Below, piece after piece: positions 33,185-40,432 of a DNA stretch of 64,000 nt. The translations under genes and the position numbers were made by a program. Source of the stretch: an uncultured Bacteroidales bacterium (GTDB lineage Bacteria; Bacteroidota; Bacteroidia; Bacteroidales; Paludibacteraceae); contig CACWZZ010000001.1 of the NCBI GenBank assembly GCA_902765485.1, positions 124,001 to 188,000 of the forward strand. The letters are read 5' to 3'. Numbering within the stretch: position 1 is the first letter of the stretch; each line of letters begins with the position of its first letter. The notes below the pieces were generated by a model. The model saw only the letters and a program-made list of their open reading frames with translations. It searched no databases and had not been told where the DNA came from.

Positions 33185-33466
33185 TTACAATCTGCCATAA
33201 TATTCGCGAATTCTAAATGATAACTTTTCGCCGTCCATTGTGACTTCGTGCGTGTCGCACCAACGTTGCGCGTTTTCGCGTGTCCGGAATCTCCGGTAAT
33301 GTTCGCGATCCGGAAAAATACATGAACGCGGATCAATGAATGTGTCAACGAAGCGTTTGCCGTTCTTGCGGGCGATCAATATGAATGGTTCTTGAATGAA
33401 TCCCAATTCATTTTCACCGGTTGATCCGAAACGGGTGCGGATTGCATATACTAAATATTGTAACAT
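33185..33466 (-). CDS. small early phage protein, unknown
   Basis: A 93-residue basic protein rich in Arg and Tyr (REHYRRFRTRENAQRW). It is compact with alternating strands and likely nucleic-acid binding by charge. No family was recognised. Confidence 0.52.
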   Translation of the reverse strand: MLQYLVYAIRTRFGSTGENELGFIQEPFILIARKNGKRFVDTFIDPRSCIFPDREHYRRFRTRENAQRWCDTHEVTMDGEKLSFRIREYYGRL

Positions 33467-33520
33467 GGCGATTTGGTGATTTGTGGCGGGTTTGATGTTG
33501 TCGCCCCCGCCGGATTGATA

Positions 33521-33793
33521 TTAAATGCAATTTGCAATGATTTCGTCTTTCGTCATGTCTTTCGCACGACGTAAAAATTTACGATAACAATCCGAACCAA
33601 TACCCCAATATCCCAATTCGGCGCATGGTTCAACTTCAATTGGATCGTCTTTGTCGTCAACGAACGTGCCGTCCGGCATAAGATGTAACATGATTCGGTG
33701 TTCGTCTTTCAATGTTTTTCCGCAGAGAAGGCAACCGCCGTTGTTCATTCCGTCATTGACTTTTTCCGATTGTTCAAAATACAATGCTTTCAT
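33521..33793 (-). CDS. small zinc-finger-like protein, first early gene
   Basis: A 90-residue protein, first of the leftward early operon, 150 bases downstream of the early promoter. CLLCGK (residues 21-26) with later Cys at about 57 and 69 suggests a treble-clef or zinc-ribbon site. An early regulatory or anti-host function is possible. Confidence 0.6.
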   Translation of the reverse strand: MKALYFEQSEKVNDGMNNGGCLLCGKTLKDEHRIMLHLMPDGTFVDDKDDPIEVEPCAELGYWGIGSDCYRKFLRRAKDMTKDEIIANCI

Positions 33794-33862
33794 AATACTT
33801 TTTTGAATTTTAATTTGTTTATGTTAAAAATTTTATTTTATCGGCATTTTTTCGTCAAATTA

Positions 33863-33894
33863 TTTGCGTATGTCGATTTTTTGTAGTATTTTTG
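33863..33894 (+). promoter_or_regulatory. rightward lysogeny promoter
   Basis: TTTG (33863-33866), 20 bases, TATTTTTG (33887-33894), an exact consensus. Transcription should start near 33902, on a perfect palindrome (33899-33912), and run to the repressor at 34055. The start region overlaps the leader of the opposing early transcript. Confidence 0.85.
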
Positions 33895-33898
33895 CAGT

Positions 33899-33912
33899 CG
33901 AATTGCAATTCG
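33899..33912. promoter_or_regulatory. 14-bp palindrome, candidate repressor operator
   Basis: CGAATTGCAATTCG is a perfect inverted repeat placed at the expected start point of the rightward transcript. It is framed by two TTTGCAG direct repeats. The adjacent repressor gene makes it the best operator candidate. Confidence 0.6.
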
Positions 33913-33949
33913 TTTGCAGATTTTTTGTAGTCTTTTTTGAATTTCGGTG

Positions 33950-33981
33950 CAAAGGTACTACAATTTTTCCGCATTTCCAAA
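33950..33981 (-). promoter_or_regulatory. leftward early promoter
   Basis: On the minus strand TTTG (33981-33978), 20 bases, TACCTTTG (33957-33950), an exact consensus. It points at the rightward promoter 55 bases away. It drives the early genes from 33793 leftward. A tandem GCGGAAAAAAT repeat (about 33988-34009) sits just upstream. Confidence 0.85.
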
Positions 33982-34054
33982 TTTTTTGCGGAAAAAATGC
34001 GGAAAAAATGCACTTTCTTAAAAAATGACACAAAAATCTTAAAAATTGACACGT

Positions 34055-34456
34055 ATGAACACGCAAAAAGACCGATTATTCGCATTTATCAATCTTCATG
34101 GATATTCCGTCCGTGAATTTGAACGTGCGTTGGGCGTATCGAACGGAACGATACGACACCTTAATGACAATTTGAGTGCGAACATAAAAGAAAAGATTTC
34201 CGCAAAATTTCCGCAAGTGAACATGGATTGGTTGTTGTTCGGCACGGGCGACATGTTGAAGGTTGACCAATCCGCGACGCAAAACAATGCGCCCGTGTAT
34301 CAAAACAACGGAAAAGGCGGAAACAATGTCACGCAGGGCGCGCCGATGTCAACCATTGACAAATTGATCGAAGAAATGCGCGCGCAACGTGAATCGGCGG
34401 AAAAACAAATTGATCGTTTGTTGACGATCATTGAAAACATGAACACACCAAAATAA
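34055..34456 (+). CDS. CI-like XRE repressor with coiled-coil end
   Basis: A 133-residue protein from ATG 34055. Residues 14-45 form a helix-turn-helix (SVREFERALGVSNGTIRHLN); residues 60-72 (NMDWLLFGTGDML) are the short C-terminal motif of Bacteroidota phage HTH repressors. Residues 100-130 are a coiled coil (LIEEMRAQRESAEKQIDRLL) for oligomerisation. There is no LexA-type peptidase domain, so induction would not be by RecA-driven self-cleavage. Confidence 0.78.
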   Translation: MNTQKDRLFAFINLHGYSVREFERALGVSNGTIRHLNDNLSANIKEKISAKFPQVNMDWLLFGTGDMLKVDQSATQNNAPVYQNNGKGGNNVTQGAPMSTIDKLIEEMRAQRESAEKQIDRLLTIIENMNTPK

Positions 34457-34463
34457 TGTCAGT

Positions 34464-34838
34464 ATGAAAAAATCGCTATTCCTTATTTTATTATGCGCAA
34501 TATGCGCGTGCGCGTATTCGCAAGGTCGTTCGATCTCACTTGCAAAGAAGATCACAACGCCGTACGTCACCGACGAAGGCGACACAATCGCCGTCAAGAC
34601 GTCAACCATTCAATTGTTGGATTGTTCCGGCGACAACAACCAATACCGGTATGTGCAATTGTTGAACAATGCCAACGAACCGATCCAACCGGCAACGGCG
34701 AAACATGCAATGAAAAAACAACCCGTCAAATTCTTCAAGACGCAAGACGATGTCATGTATGCTTTCACCGAATATTTTTGCATAAATATCGAAGCCGCGT
34801 TGTATGCAAAGGAAATCCGAATATTAAAAACGAAATAA
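34464..34838 (+). CDS. secreted protein expressed with the repressor (conversion candidate)
   Basis: A 124-residue protein with a clear signal peptide (MKKSLFLILLCAICACAYSQ), so it is exported. The mature part is beta-rich (ISLAKKITTPYVTDEGDTI) with Cys near residues 53 and 105. It lies 7 bases after the repressor and is probably co-transcribed in the lysogen, which makes it a lysogenic-conversion or immunity candidate. No family was recognised. Confidence 0.7.
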   Translation: MKKSLFLILLCAICACAYSQGRSISLAKKITTPYVTDEGDTIAVKTSTIQLLDCSGDNNQYRYVQLLNNANEPIQPATAKHAMKKQPVKFFKTQDDVMYAFTEYFCINIEAALYAKEIRILKTK

Positions 34839-34840
34839 TT

Positions 34841-35089
34841 ATGAACGCAACCGAAGTTACACAACGATTTGTACAATCGTACTTCAATTTGTACCAACAC
34901 CGGATCGTCGAAACGAAGAAGCAATTTTGCGACGCCGTCGGATTGTACACAACCAATTTGAATTTGATGTCGAAGGGCGAACGCCAATGCACCATTGCAC
35001 AAATATGCAGTCTTTTTGACAAATACGGCGTCAATCCCGTTTGGTTGTTCACCGGAACGGGTGCATTCTTCGCCAATGGTGACAATTGA
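34841..35089 (+). CDS. second HTH regulator (repressor-like)
   Basis: An 82-residue protein from ATG 34841. Residues 25-60 (KKQFCDAVGLYTTNLNLMSK) resemble a helix-turn-helix, and NPVWLFTGTGAFF (about 66-78) matches the WLLFGTGDML motif of the main repressor. It overlaps nothing but is 2 bases from both neighbours. It may balance the lysogeny decision or control the integrase that follows. Confidence 0.65.
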   Translation: MNATEVTQRFVQSYFNLYQHRIVETKKQFCDAVGLYTTNLNLMSKGERQCTIAQICSLFDKYGVNPVWLFTGTGAFFANGDN

Positions 35090-35091
35090 TC

Positions 35092-36372
35092 ATGGCAAAC
35101 GTTGTTTTCCGTCTATCGTCGAAACGATCCGGTGACAAATCCGAATTGTTGGTGCGCTTTTATGCGTCGCGCGTGATTGATTTGCGTGCGCATACGCGAT
35201 TGTTTGTACCAACGGAATTGTGGAACGACAAAATGCAACGTTTGTTGATTCCACGGCGCGTCGTCACCGAAGACACAATCGCCGCAACGGAAATACAATC
35301 GAAGATCGAAGAATTGCGCACGTTGATATTGAATGAGTACACACAAACGCACGACGAACGCGATGTCACGAAATCATGGTTGGAACGGATCATTGACCAA
35401 TTCCACAACGTTGATCGCCACGAATTGACGCCGCTTTCGGCAATGGTTGACCGGTATATCGTCGCACGGAATATCACGCCGCGAACCGGCGATCAATACG
35501 AAGTGTTGAAACGCATGTTGGATCGTTTTGCCGAAGCCAACAAAACGTTGTACGTCGGACGGATCGAAACGGCGGACATTGGCGCGTTTGAATTATTCTT
35601 GCGCGAAGAAGAAGTCACGACGAAGAATGGAAAAAGACGCATGGTCGAAAGAAGCCGAAACACGATCAATTCCAAATTGCGCCGCTTGCGTGCCTTGTGC
35701 AATTATTGTGTCGAAATCGGCATGACGGATTCAAACCCGTTCAACCGGTACAAAATACCGGCGGACGTGTACGGAACGCCCGTGTTTTTGACATTGGACG
35801 AACGCGACAAACTATATGCAACGCACTTCGACAATCCGTCATTGGAACGGCAAAAAGACATATTCGTGTTTCAATGCCATATTGGTTGCCGTGTGTCCGA
35901 TCTGCTATCCATGACAACCGAAAACGTCACGCCGGACGGATTCATTCAGTACATACAATTCAAGTTGCGCAAATCCAATCCGATTGTCGTGCGCGTGCCT
36001 TTGACGGAAACGGCAAAAGAAATCATTGCGAAGTATGCCGGACAACCGGACGGGCGATTGTTGCCGTTCATTTCGCAAGACAAATACAACGACGCAATCA
36101 AACGTGTGTTGACGGACGCCGGTATTGATCGCATGGTATTGGTGCAAAATAAACATTCGTACAAAAGCGAACCGAAGCCGATTTGCGAAATCGCCGCGTC
36201 ACACCTTGCGCGTCGCACCTTCATGGCGAACATGTTTCGTCAAACGCGATCGGAACGGATCGTGTCGTCATTCACCGGACATGCGCGCGGATCGGCTGCA
36301 TTCAGTCGGTACACCGACGTTGACGACGAAATGAAACGTCAAATCATATCCGGCATTGATACGTCGAAATAA
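35092..36372 (+). CDS. int: tyrosine integrase of the prophage
   Basis: A 426-residue site-specific recombinase. Catalytic residues are visible: R267 (CHIGCRVSDLL), H371-x-x-R374 (SHLARRTF), H397 (FTGHARGS) and the nucleophile Y407 (FSRYTD). The N-terminal 90 residues are the arm-binding part, followed by a SAM-like core-binding domain. ATG 35092 is preferred to the TTG at 35086. The stop lies 138 bases from the attachment core at 36510. Confidence 0.93.
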   Translation: MANVVFRLSSKRSGDKSELLVRFYASRVIDLRAHTRLFVPTELWNDKMQRLLIPRRVVTEDTIAATEIQSKIEELRTLILNEYTQTHDERDVTKSWLERIIDQFHNVDRHELTPLSAMVDRYIVARNITPRTGDQYEVLKRMLDRFAEANKTLYVGRIETADIGAFELFLREEEVTTKNGKRRMVERSRNTINSKLRRLRALCNYCVEIGMTDSNPFNRYKIPADVYGTPVFLTLDERDKLYATHFDNPSLERQKDIFVFQCHIGCRVSDLLSMTTENVTPDGFIQYIQFKLRKSNPIVVRVPLTETAKEIIAKYAGQPDGRLLPFISQDKYNDAIKRVLTDAGIDRMVLVQNKHSYKSEPKPICEIAASHLARRTFMANMFRQTRSERIVSSFTGHARGSAAFSRYTDVDDEMKRQIISGIDTSK

Positions 36373-36509
36373 ATTGCCGACATTTTGCCGACGCGATTGC
36401 ATGTTCATTTACTTTCATTTCGCAATGGCAACAACACCGGCACAAACAAATATGTTGTAAAACACGAAAATTGGAGAAATAAAACGAAAAGTCCCCTTGC
36501 GCGCCTTTG

Positions 36510-36524
36510 TCCTGCATGGATCAC
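36510..36524. repeat. attachment core, prophage-satellite junction
   Basis: TCCTGCATGGATCAC, repeated exactly at 42028-42042. The sequence reads as the T-stem 3' strand (CCTGC), acceptor strand (ATGGATC) and discriminator A of a tRNA. It is the junction of two integrated elements. Confidence 0.85.
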
Positions 36525-36530
36525 TACTAC

Positions 36531-36571
36531 AAATCGTAAGTCGTTGAAAATAAACGATTTACGATTTTTCT
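36531..36571. terminator. hairpin just inside the satellite left end
   Basis: A 15-bp stem with one G-T pair (36531-36545 and 36553-36567), loop of 7, followed by TTCTTTT. It works as a rightward terminator and would also replace the tRNA terminator displaced by integration. Confidence 0.7.
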
Positions 36572-36680
36572 TTTGTAGATTTGCCCCACATTTGCCCCTA
36601 CCTCCGCTATATTTAGGCACTTTTGCCCCTCTTTTGGGCGGCGGTCATTTAAGCCGCAGCCGCAGCAGTGTATATACACG

Positions 36681-36706
36681 AAAAAGCACCCACTTTTGCG
36701 GGTGCT
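36681..36706 (-). terminator. terminator of the satellite operon
   Basis: On the minus strand AGCACCC / GGGTGCT stem (36706-36700 and 36691-36685, loop of 8) followed by a U run (36685-36681). It closes the leftward satellite transcript after the terS-like gene. Confidence 0.75.
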
Positions 36707-36728
36707 CTCTAGGTGGTCTAGTGGTGCT

Positions 36729-37076
36729 CTAGCTATGCGGCATGATATCCGCATAGCGTATAGGCTTGCCGCTGCTGGTTAGATCTACTTGCATTTCGCT
36801 CTTTTCTCCCCAGCCTCTCTGCTTTCCTTTGCTCTTAAGGGCAAAGATTATAGCCGTAGTGTCTCCGGCTCGCATACGCTCTACTAGGCAGTCCTCTGCA
36901 AAGTCTAGAAACTCCTCTTTTACCTCCTCTACTACTGCGGCAAATTCCGGATCTTTCTTGCACCACTCTCCAAAAGTACTGCGGGCTACTTTGTGCCTGC
37001 GGCATGTTTCGGATAGGTTGCCTAGCGTCTCTCGATAGGTGGCTAAAATAGCCTGCTTTTGCTCTTTCGTGTACAT
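36729..37076 (-). CDS. small-terminase-like protein of the satellite
   Basis: A 115-residue protein. Residues 1-45 form a helix-turn-helix of the phBC6A51 type (GNLSETCRRHKVARSTFGEW). Then RMRAGDTTAIIFALKSKGKQRGW matches the GDTSAA helix seen in the prophage small terminase. Satellites of the PICI type use such a protein to redirect a helper packaging motor; here that is inferred from the family and gene set. It is the last gene of its operon. Confidence 0.7.
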   Translation of the reverse strand: MYTKEQKQAILATYRETLGNLSETCRRHKVARSTFGEWCKKDPEFAAVVEEVKEEFLDFAEDCLVERMRAGDTTAIIFALKSKGKQRGWGEKSEMQVDLTSSGKPIRYADIMPHS

Positions 37077-37190
37077 ACTCTTTTTTTAGTGTTCGATTTG
37101 TACGATTTTACAATAGTGCTGCGGCTCTTTCTCTAGCCTAGCCGCTTTAGGCTGTAGGTGCACCGGCTTTTGGTTTCTCTCCGGTTGTTT

Positions 37191-37718
37191 CTAGGTTGTT
37201 AGCCTCCTATATAGCTCTAGGTACTCCGGAAAGTTATGCACAAATTCGTATATACCCCCAGCGGCTCTATATTCAGCCTGCACTCGCAGTTGATCGGTGC
37301 GCGGTCTATCCGTTCCGGCTTTTATCTCCAGCTGTACTGCTTTGCCTGCTATGATCGCGGATATATCGGCCATACCTTTGCGGGCACTTGTGGTGCGATA
37401 TTGTCCGCGTGTGGGATCATATACTCCGGTGGTGTTCACTCGCGCGGCAAAATAGCCGTGAAACTCTAGGTGCGCGATAATTGCGCGTGTGAGGCTGTTT
37501 GCGTCTTTGTCACTAAAGTGGGTGCGCGCTAGGCACTCCGGCGGGATCTTTGGAAACTTTAGCGCCTGCGCTGCATTGTAGGCTGTTTCAAACTCCACTA
37601 GCTCTGCTGGCTTTATGTATCGCTTTGCCGGTTTCGCTGCTTTGGGCTTTTTAGCCGCAGCGGGGCGGCGGTGGTACATACCCCACAGCTCCCCTACTAT
37701 TATTTCGTTACTGGCCAT
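37191..37718 (-). CDS. VRR-NUC-like endonuclease
   Basis: A 175-residue protein. The C-terminal 70 residues read as a VRR-NUC domain: KGMADISAII (metal-binding D), QLEIKAG (ExK), RPRTDQLRVQAEYRAAGGIY. It is a PD-(D/E)xK fold that cuts branched or double-stranded DNA. The N-terminal 50 residues are Ala/Lys-rich and probably disordered. Overlap of 11 bases with the upstream gene shows operon structure. A role in processing replicated satellite DNA is plausible. Confidence 0.78.
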   Translation of the reverse strand: MASNEIIVGELWGMYHRRPAAAKKPKAAKPAKRYIKPAELVEFETAYNAAQALKFPKIPPECLARTHFSDKDANSLTRAIIAHLEFHGYFAARVNTTGVYDPTRGQYRTTSARKGMADISAIIAGKAVQLEIKAGTDRPRTDQLRVQAEYRAAGGIYEFVHNFPEYLELYRRLTT

Positions 37719-38490
37719 TGCAAAAATACTCTATGCGGTCTGCACCGCAGGTTTCTAGATATGTGGCTATATTGGCTTTGCTCGCTTTGCTCAATACCTC
37801 GCGTGCTGCGGCTGTGCATCGCACCTCTAGTACCGGTGTGCCATCGTCACTAATTTTGCCTGCTCCATACACCTCTAGTGCTCGCGTATTTCTACAGCCG
37901 GTAGCCTCTATAAAGTTAGCTGCAATAGTCAGTGCTGCGCGGTCTGCTGCCAGTACCATCGCTTTTGCTGCGTAGGCTAGTGGGTGCTCTTTCTGCGCTG
38001 CTCTTTCATATACGCTGTGCAGATCTGCTGCTTTTACTAGGTAGCCATTGCGCAGCAAAGCTAGTCCTAGATCAAACTCTTTTATAGCTCCATCGGTCGC
38101 AAGGTTCGCTAGAACCTGCTTTGCATTGCTTTGACTTGTATTGTTATTGTCTTGTATTGTATTGCTTTGTAAGGGGCTGCTAGTACCTGCTAGGGTCTGC
38201 TCGGTGCTGTTAGGTATTGCTTTTGCTCCGTTCTCCCTGCGTCTGTCGTTATTCTCTCTGCGCTCCTCGCATAGTTCCTCTAGATCTCCCTCATAGCATG
38301 CCATAGCTACAGCCGCAGCCGGCGAAAGTCTCTGCGCGTCCGGCATCTCTGCTGCTCCATATACTTTGGCTAGTTGGTAGTCTATAAAATACTCATATAA
38401 GCCGCAGCGTTCAGCCTCATTAGGTACTGCTTTGCGTATTCCTCGCACCCACTTTTCGTATATATGTGCGTGTGGTCTCGCTTTGCTCAT
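37708..38490 (-). CDS. replication-type protein of the satellite
   Basis: A 260-residue protein. The N-terminal 50 residues (WVRGIRKAVPNEAERCGLYE) resemble the start of the prophage initiator-like protein and other DUF6291-type proteins. Residues 105-130 are a low-complexity Ser/Asn/Gln linker encoded by TATTG-rich repeats (about 38121-38170). The C-terminal half is Ala-rich and helical. A replication-initiation role is inferred from this layout. Confidence 0.55.
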   Translation of the reverse strand: MSKARPHAHIYEKWVRGIRKAVPNEAERCGLYEYFIDYQLAKVYGAAEMPDAQRLSPAAAVAMACYEGDLEELCEERRENNDRRRENGAKAIPNSTEQTLAGTSSPLQSNTIQDNNNTSQSNAKQVLANLATDGAIKEFDLGLALLRNGYLVKAADLHSVYERAAQKEHPLAYAAKAMVLAADRAALTIAANFIEATGCRNTRALEVYGAGKISDDGTPVLEVRCTAAAREVLSKASKANIATYLETCGADRIEYFCNGQ

Positions 38491-38533
38491 AGTTCTAATA
38501 ATTTTGATTTGTTAGTACTCATTTTGATTAGAT

Positions 38534-38821
38534 CTACTTGCGTACTCCCTTTATGCGCTTTACCTCCGAAAGCCAGTAGAAACACTTTGCGCCTACTTTG
38601 ACTGGTACTAGGTAGTTCTCACGTCCCCAGCGCCAAAGGGTGCTGCGATCTACTCCCAGCATAGTAGCTGCCTGCGTGGGTGTTATCTGCATATCGGCCT
38701 GCTCGCGCTCCAGGCGCTCTGCGGTCTCTGCTGCGATAGTGTTTGCAAACTCTTTGAGGTCTTTGGCATCTACTACCAGTAGTGCGCCGTTTTCGTTTTT
38801 CAAAATCTCTGCTATATTCAT
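38534..38821 (-). CDS. excisionase-like HTH protein of the satellite
   Basis: A 95-residue protein from ATG 38821. The C-terminal half (ITPTQAATMLGVDRSTLWRW ... WLSEVKRI) is an AlpA/Xis-type helix-turn-helix. The N-terminal half (DAKDLKEFANTIAAETAERL) parallels the prophage protein at 31747-32052. Own promoter at 38950-38981. It probably drives excision and the replication operon. Confidence 0.76.
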   Translation of the reverse strand: MNIAEILKNENGALLVVDAKDLKEFANTIAAETAERLEREQADMQITPTQAATMLGVDRSTLWRWGRENYLVPVKVGAKCFYWLSEVKRIKGVRK

Positions 38822-38949
38822 ATTATTTGCTGCGGCCACTATAGGGGTGCTACTGGGGCACTGTTACCCTCCTCCTCCCCTTTGGCTCGCTGGGTGGTTT
38901 CCGGTCAGTCCTACCTAGTAGCGGCGGCGGTGCTTTCCGAAAGCCGGTG

Positions 38950-38981
38950 CAAAAGTACTATATTTGCAGCAGATATGCAAA
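38950..38981 (-). promoter_or_regulatory. satellite promoter for xis-rep-terS operon
   Basis: On the minus strand TTTG (38981-38978), 20 bases, TACTTTTG (38957-38950), an exact consensus. It lies 129 bases upstream of the ATG at 38821. A tandem CGGCTAGAAA repeat (about 39012-39031) upstream could bind a regulator. Confidence 0.82.
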
Positions 38982-39070
38982 AAATAACTAGCCGCCTCTA
39001 ACTGGTCGGCTAGAAACGGCTAGAAACGGCATAGAAGCCTGCAAAGATTTGCTACAAAATCGTAGAAAAT

Positions 39071-39952
39071 CTATAGATCTGCGGGTATGTATATATCTAA
39101 GGGGATAGGTCTTTTAGGGTGTCTCTCCGGTTGTAGATATTGGGCTATGCTCTCCCACTTTCCGCACTCCGGAAACTCTGCGGCAAAAGCCTGCGGTTTT
39201 GGGTACATAGTTATGTATTGCTTTTCGCGTAGTGCTATTATGTGCGCAGCCACAAAAGCGCCCCCTCTGCCATCTATTTGTGCGTGCAGCCACTCTATTA
39301 GTGCTGCTTTGTCTTTGGCTTTAGCGCTCACTATATCGCTAAATAGCGCCGGTGCTGCGGCTCTCCTCTGCTGCGGCTTGGCTAGGTTCTCCAGTGCTGC
39401 GGCTATCGTTTCTCGATCTACTAGGCTGGCTAGGATCTCCGGCGCGTCCTCTGCTGGGTGTGGGTGTTTGCAGTGTGCAGCTACTAGCGCTGTCTGCGTG
39501 CGCTCTGCGTGTGTTAGATCTCTACGCTCTAGCAGTAAAGCCGCAGCGTCCTCGATAGGCTGCTGCACGCTCTCCCAGCGGGTGTGCCAGTTCTCCAGCC
39601 ATTTAGCCGCAGCCTCTGCGGTGTCTAGTCTCTCGATAGCCATCTGCATCGCATAGCCGTAGGCATAATAGAAAGCACGCAGCCACTCCCACAAATTCCG
39701 CAGCGGGTGGTGGTGGCTGGTGCAGTAGTTCGCTAGCTGTAGGCCGTATATAGGGCACTGCGCAGCCTCCGGTGTTGCGGCTACTAGGTACAGCGTAATA
39801 TGCGCGCGGCTGTTTCCGGATAAGCCGCAGCGCTCTAGGTCTGCTGTTAGGTACTCTGCGCCGGTTCTATAGGCGCTTGCTGCGCAGTGAGGGCGCAGAA
39901 TCTCTAGGCATACGCGCACTGCGTCTAGGTCATTTAGTTTGCTATAGTCCAT
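39071..39952 (-). CDS. satellite protein, unknown
   Basis: A 293-residue Ala-rich, helical protein. Residues about 100-110 hold HHHPLRNLWEWLRAFYYAYGY, aromatic-rich; the C-terminal 60 residues carry ALREKQYITMYPKPQAFAAE. Similar C-termini occur in Bacteroides mobile-element proteins of unknown function, but I cannot name a family safely. It is the largest unknown gene of the satellite and the best candidate for helper interference. Confidence 0.65.
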   Translation of the reverse strand: MDYSKLNDLDAVRVCLEILRPHCAASAYRTGAEYLTADLERCGLSGNSRAHITLYLVAATPEAAQCPIYGLQLANYCTSHHHPLRNLWEWLRAFYYAYGYAMQMAIERLDTAEAAAKWLENWHTRWESVQQPIEDAAALLLERRDLTHAERTQTALVAAHCKHPHPAEDAPEILASLVDRETIAAALENLAKPQQRRAAAPALFSDIVSAKAKDKAALIEWLHAQIDGRGGAFVAAHIIALREKQYITMYPKPQAFAAEFPECGKWESIAQYLQPERHPKRPIPLDIYIPADL

Positions 39953-40160
39953 AGGTCTCTATTTTGTTGCGTCTGCTGCATTTTCTTTTGCGGGCTGGGT
40001 GTTTTATCGGCTAGCCTCCAAATAGGCTTGCAGGTGGCTTTGTGTGGTGGTTCTCGCTGCGGCTCTAAAGTAATTATTTTAATTAGTTTATAATTATTTT
40101 GATTACCGGCTAGGCTATACCTCCCCTGCAGCCGTTCACATACCCAGTGCGCCTGCTCTC

Positions 40161-40394
40161 CTACTTTGTGGCTACTCCATCGCTGTAGGCTAGTGCCTCT
40201 AGGATCTTTGCACCCACTATAGGCGCTATAGCCTGCTGGTAGTCTGCTAGCGCGTTTGCTGCGGCTATAGCCTCTGCGCTCTCCTCTCCATACTCTGCGG
40301 CCACTATGTCATGTAGGCGGCTGGCTGCGTTCTCTACCTCTTTTGCTGCGGCTAGCAGTTTGTTAGCCTCGCTGTCTAGAATTGTGTGTGTCAT
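40161..40394 (-). CDS. small satellite protein, unknown
   Basis: A 77-residue Ala/Glu-rich helical protein from ATG 40394 (HTILDSEANKLLAAAKEVEN). It could form a coiled coil. It follows the integrase by 38 bases and shows no known motif. Confidence 0.55.
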   Translation of the reverse strand: MTHTILDSEANKLLAAAKEVENAASRLHDIVAAEYGEESAEAIAAANALADYQQAIAPIVGAKILEALAYSDGVATK

Positions 40395-40432
40395 TGTGTT
40401 TGTGTATTTAGTTAGATTATATAGCGGGGGCA

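Larger units (their letters stand above)
1..36524. mobile_element. temperate tailed prophage, left end outside window
   Basis: Integrase, repressor, RecT/exonuclease, replication, terminase, portal, capsid, tape measure and fibre genes are all present, so this is an essentially complete siphovirus- or myovirus-type prophage cut by the left window edge. The right end is the 15-bp repeat at 36510-36524, 138 bases after the integrase stop. No endolysin was recognised; a lysis module may lie left of position 1. Leu is mostly TTG, Gln CAA and Glu GAA, unlike the CTG/CAG/GAG-rich host genes right of 42 kb. Confidence 0.93.
36373..36728. other. non-coding junction between prophage and satellite
   Basis: This stretch of 356 bases holds the attachment core (36510-36524), a long hairpin (36531-36567), a terminator of the satellite operon (36681-36706) and short GC-rich repeats (GCCGCAGCCGCAGCAG at about 36653). 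I see no protein-coding frame; base composition changes at the core. Confidence 0.7.
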
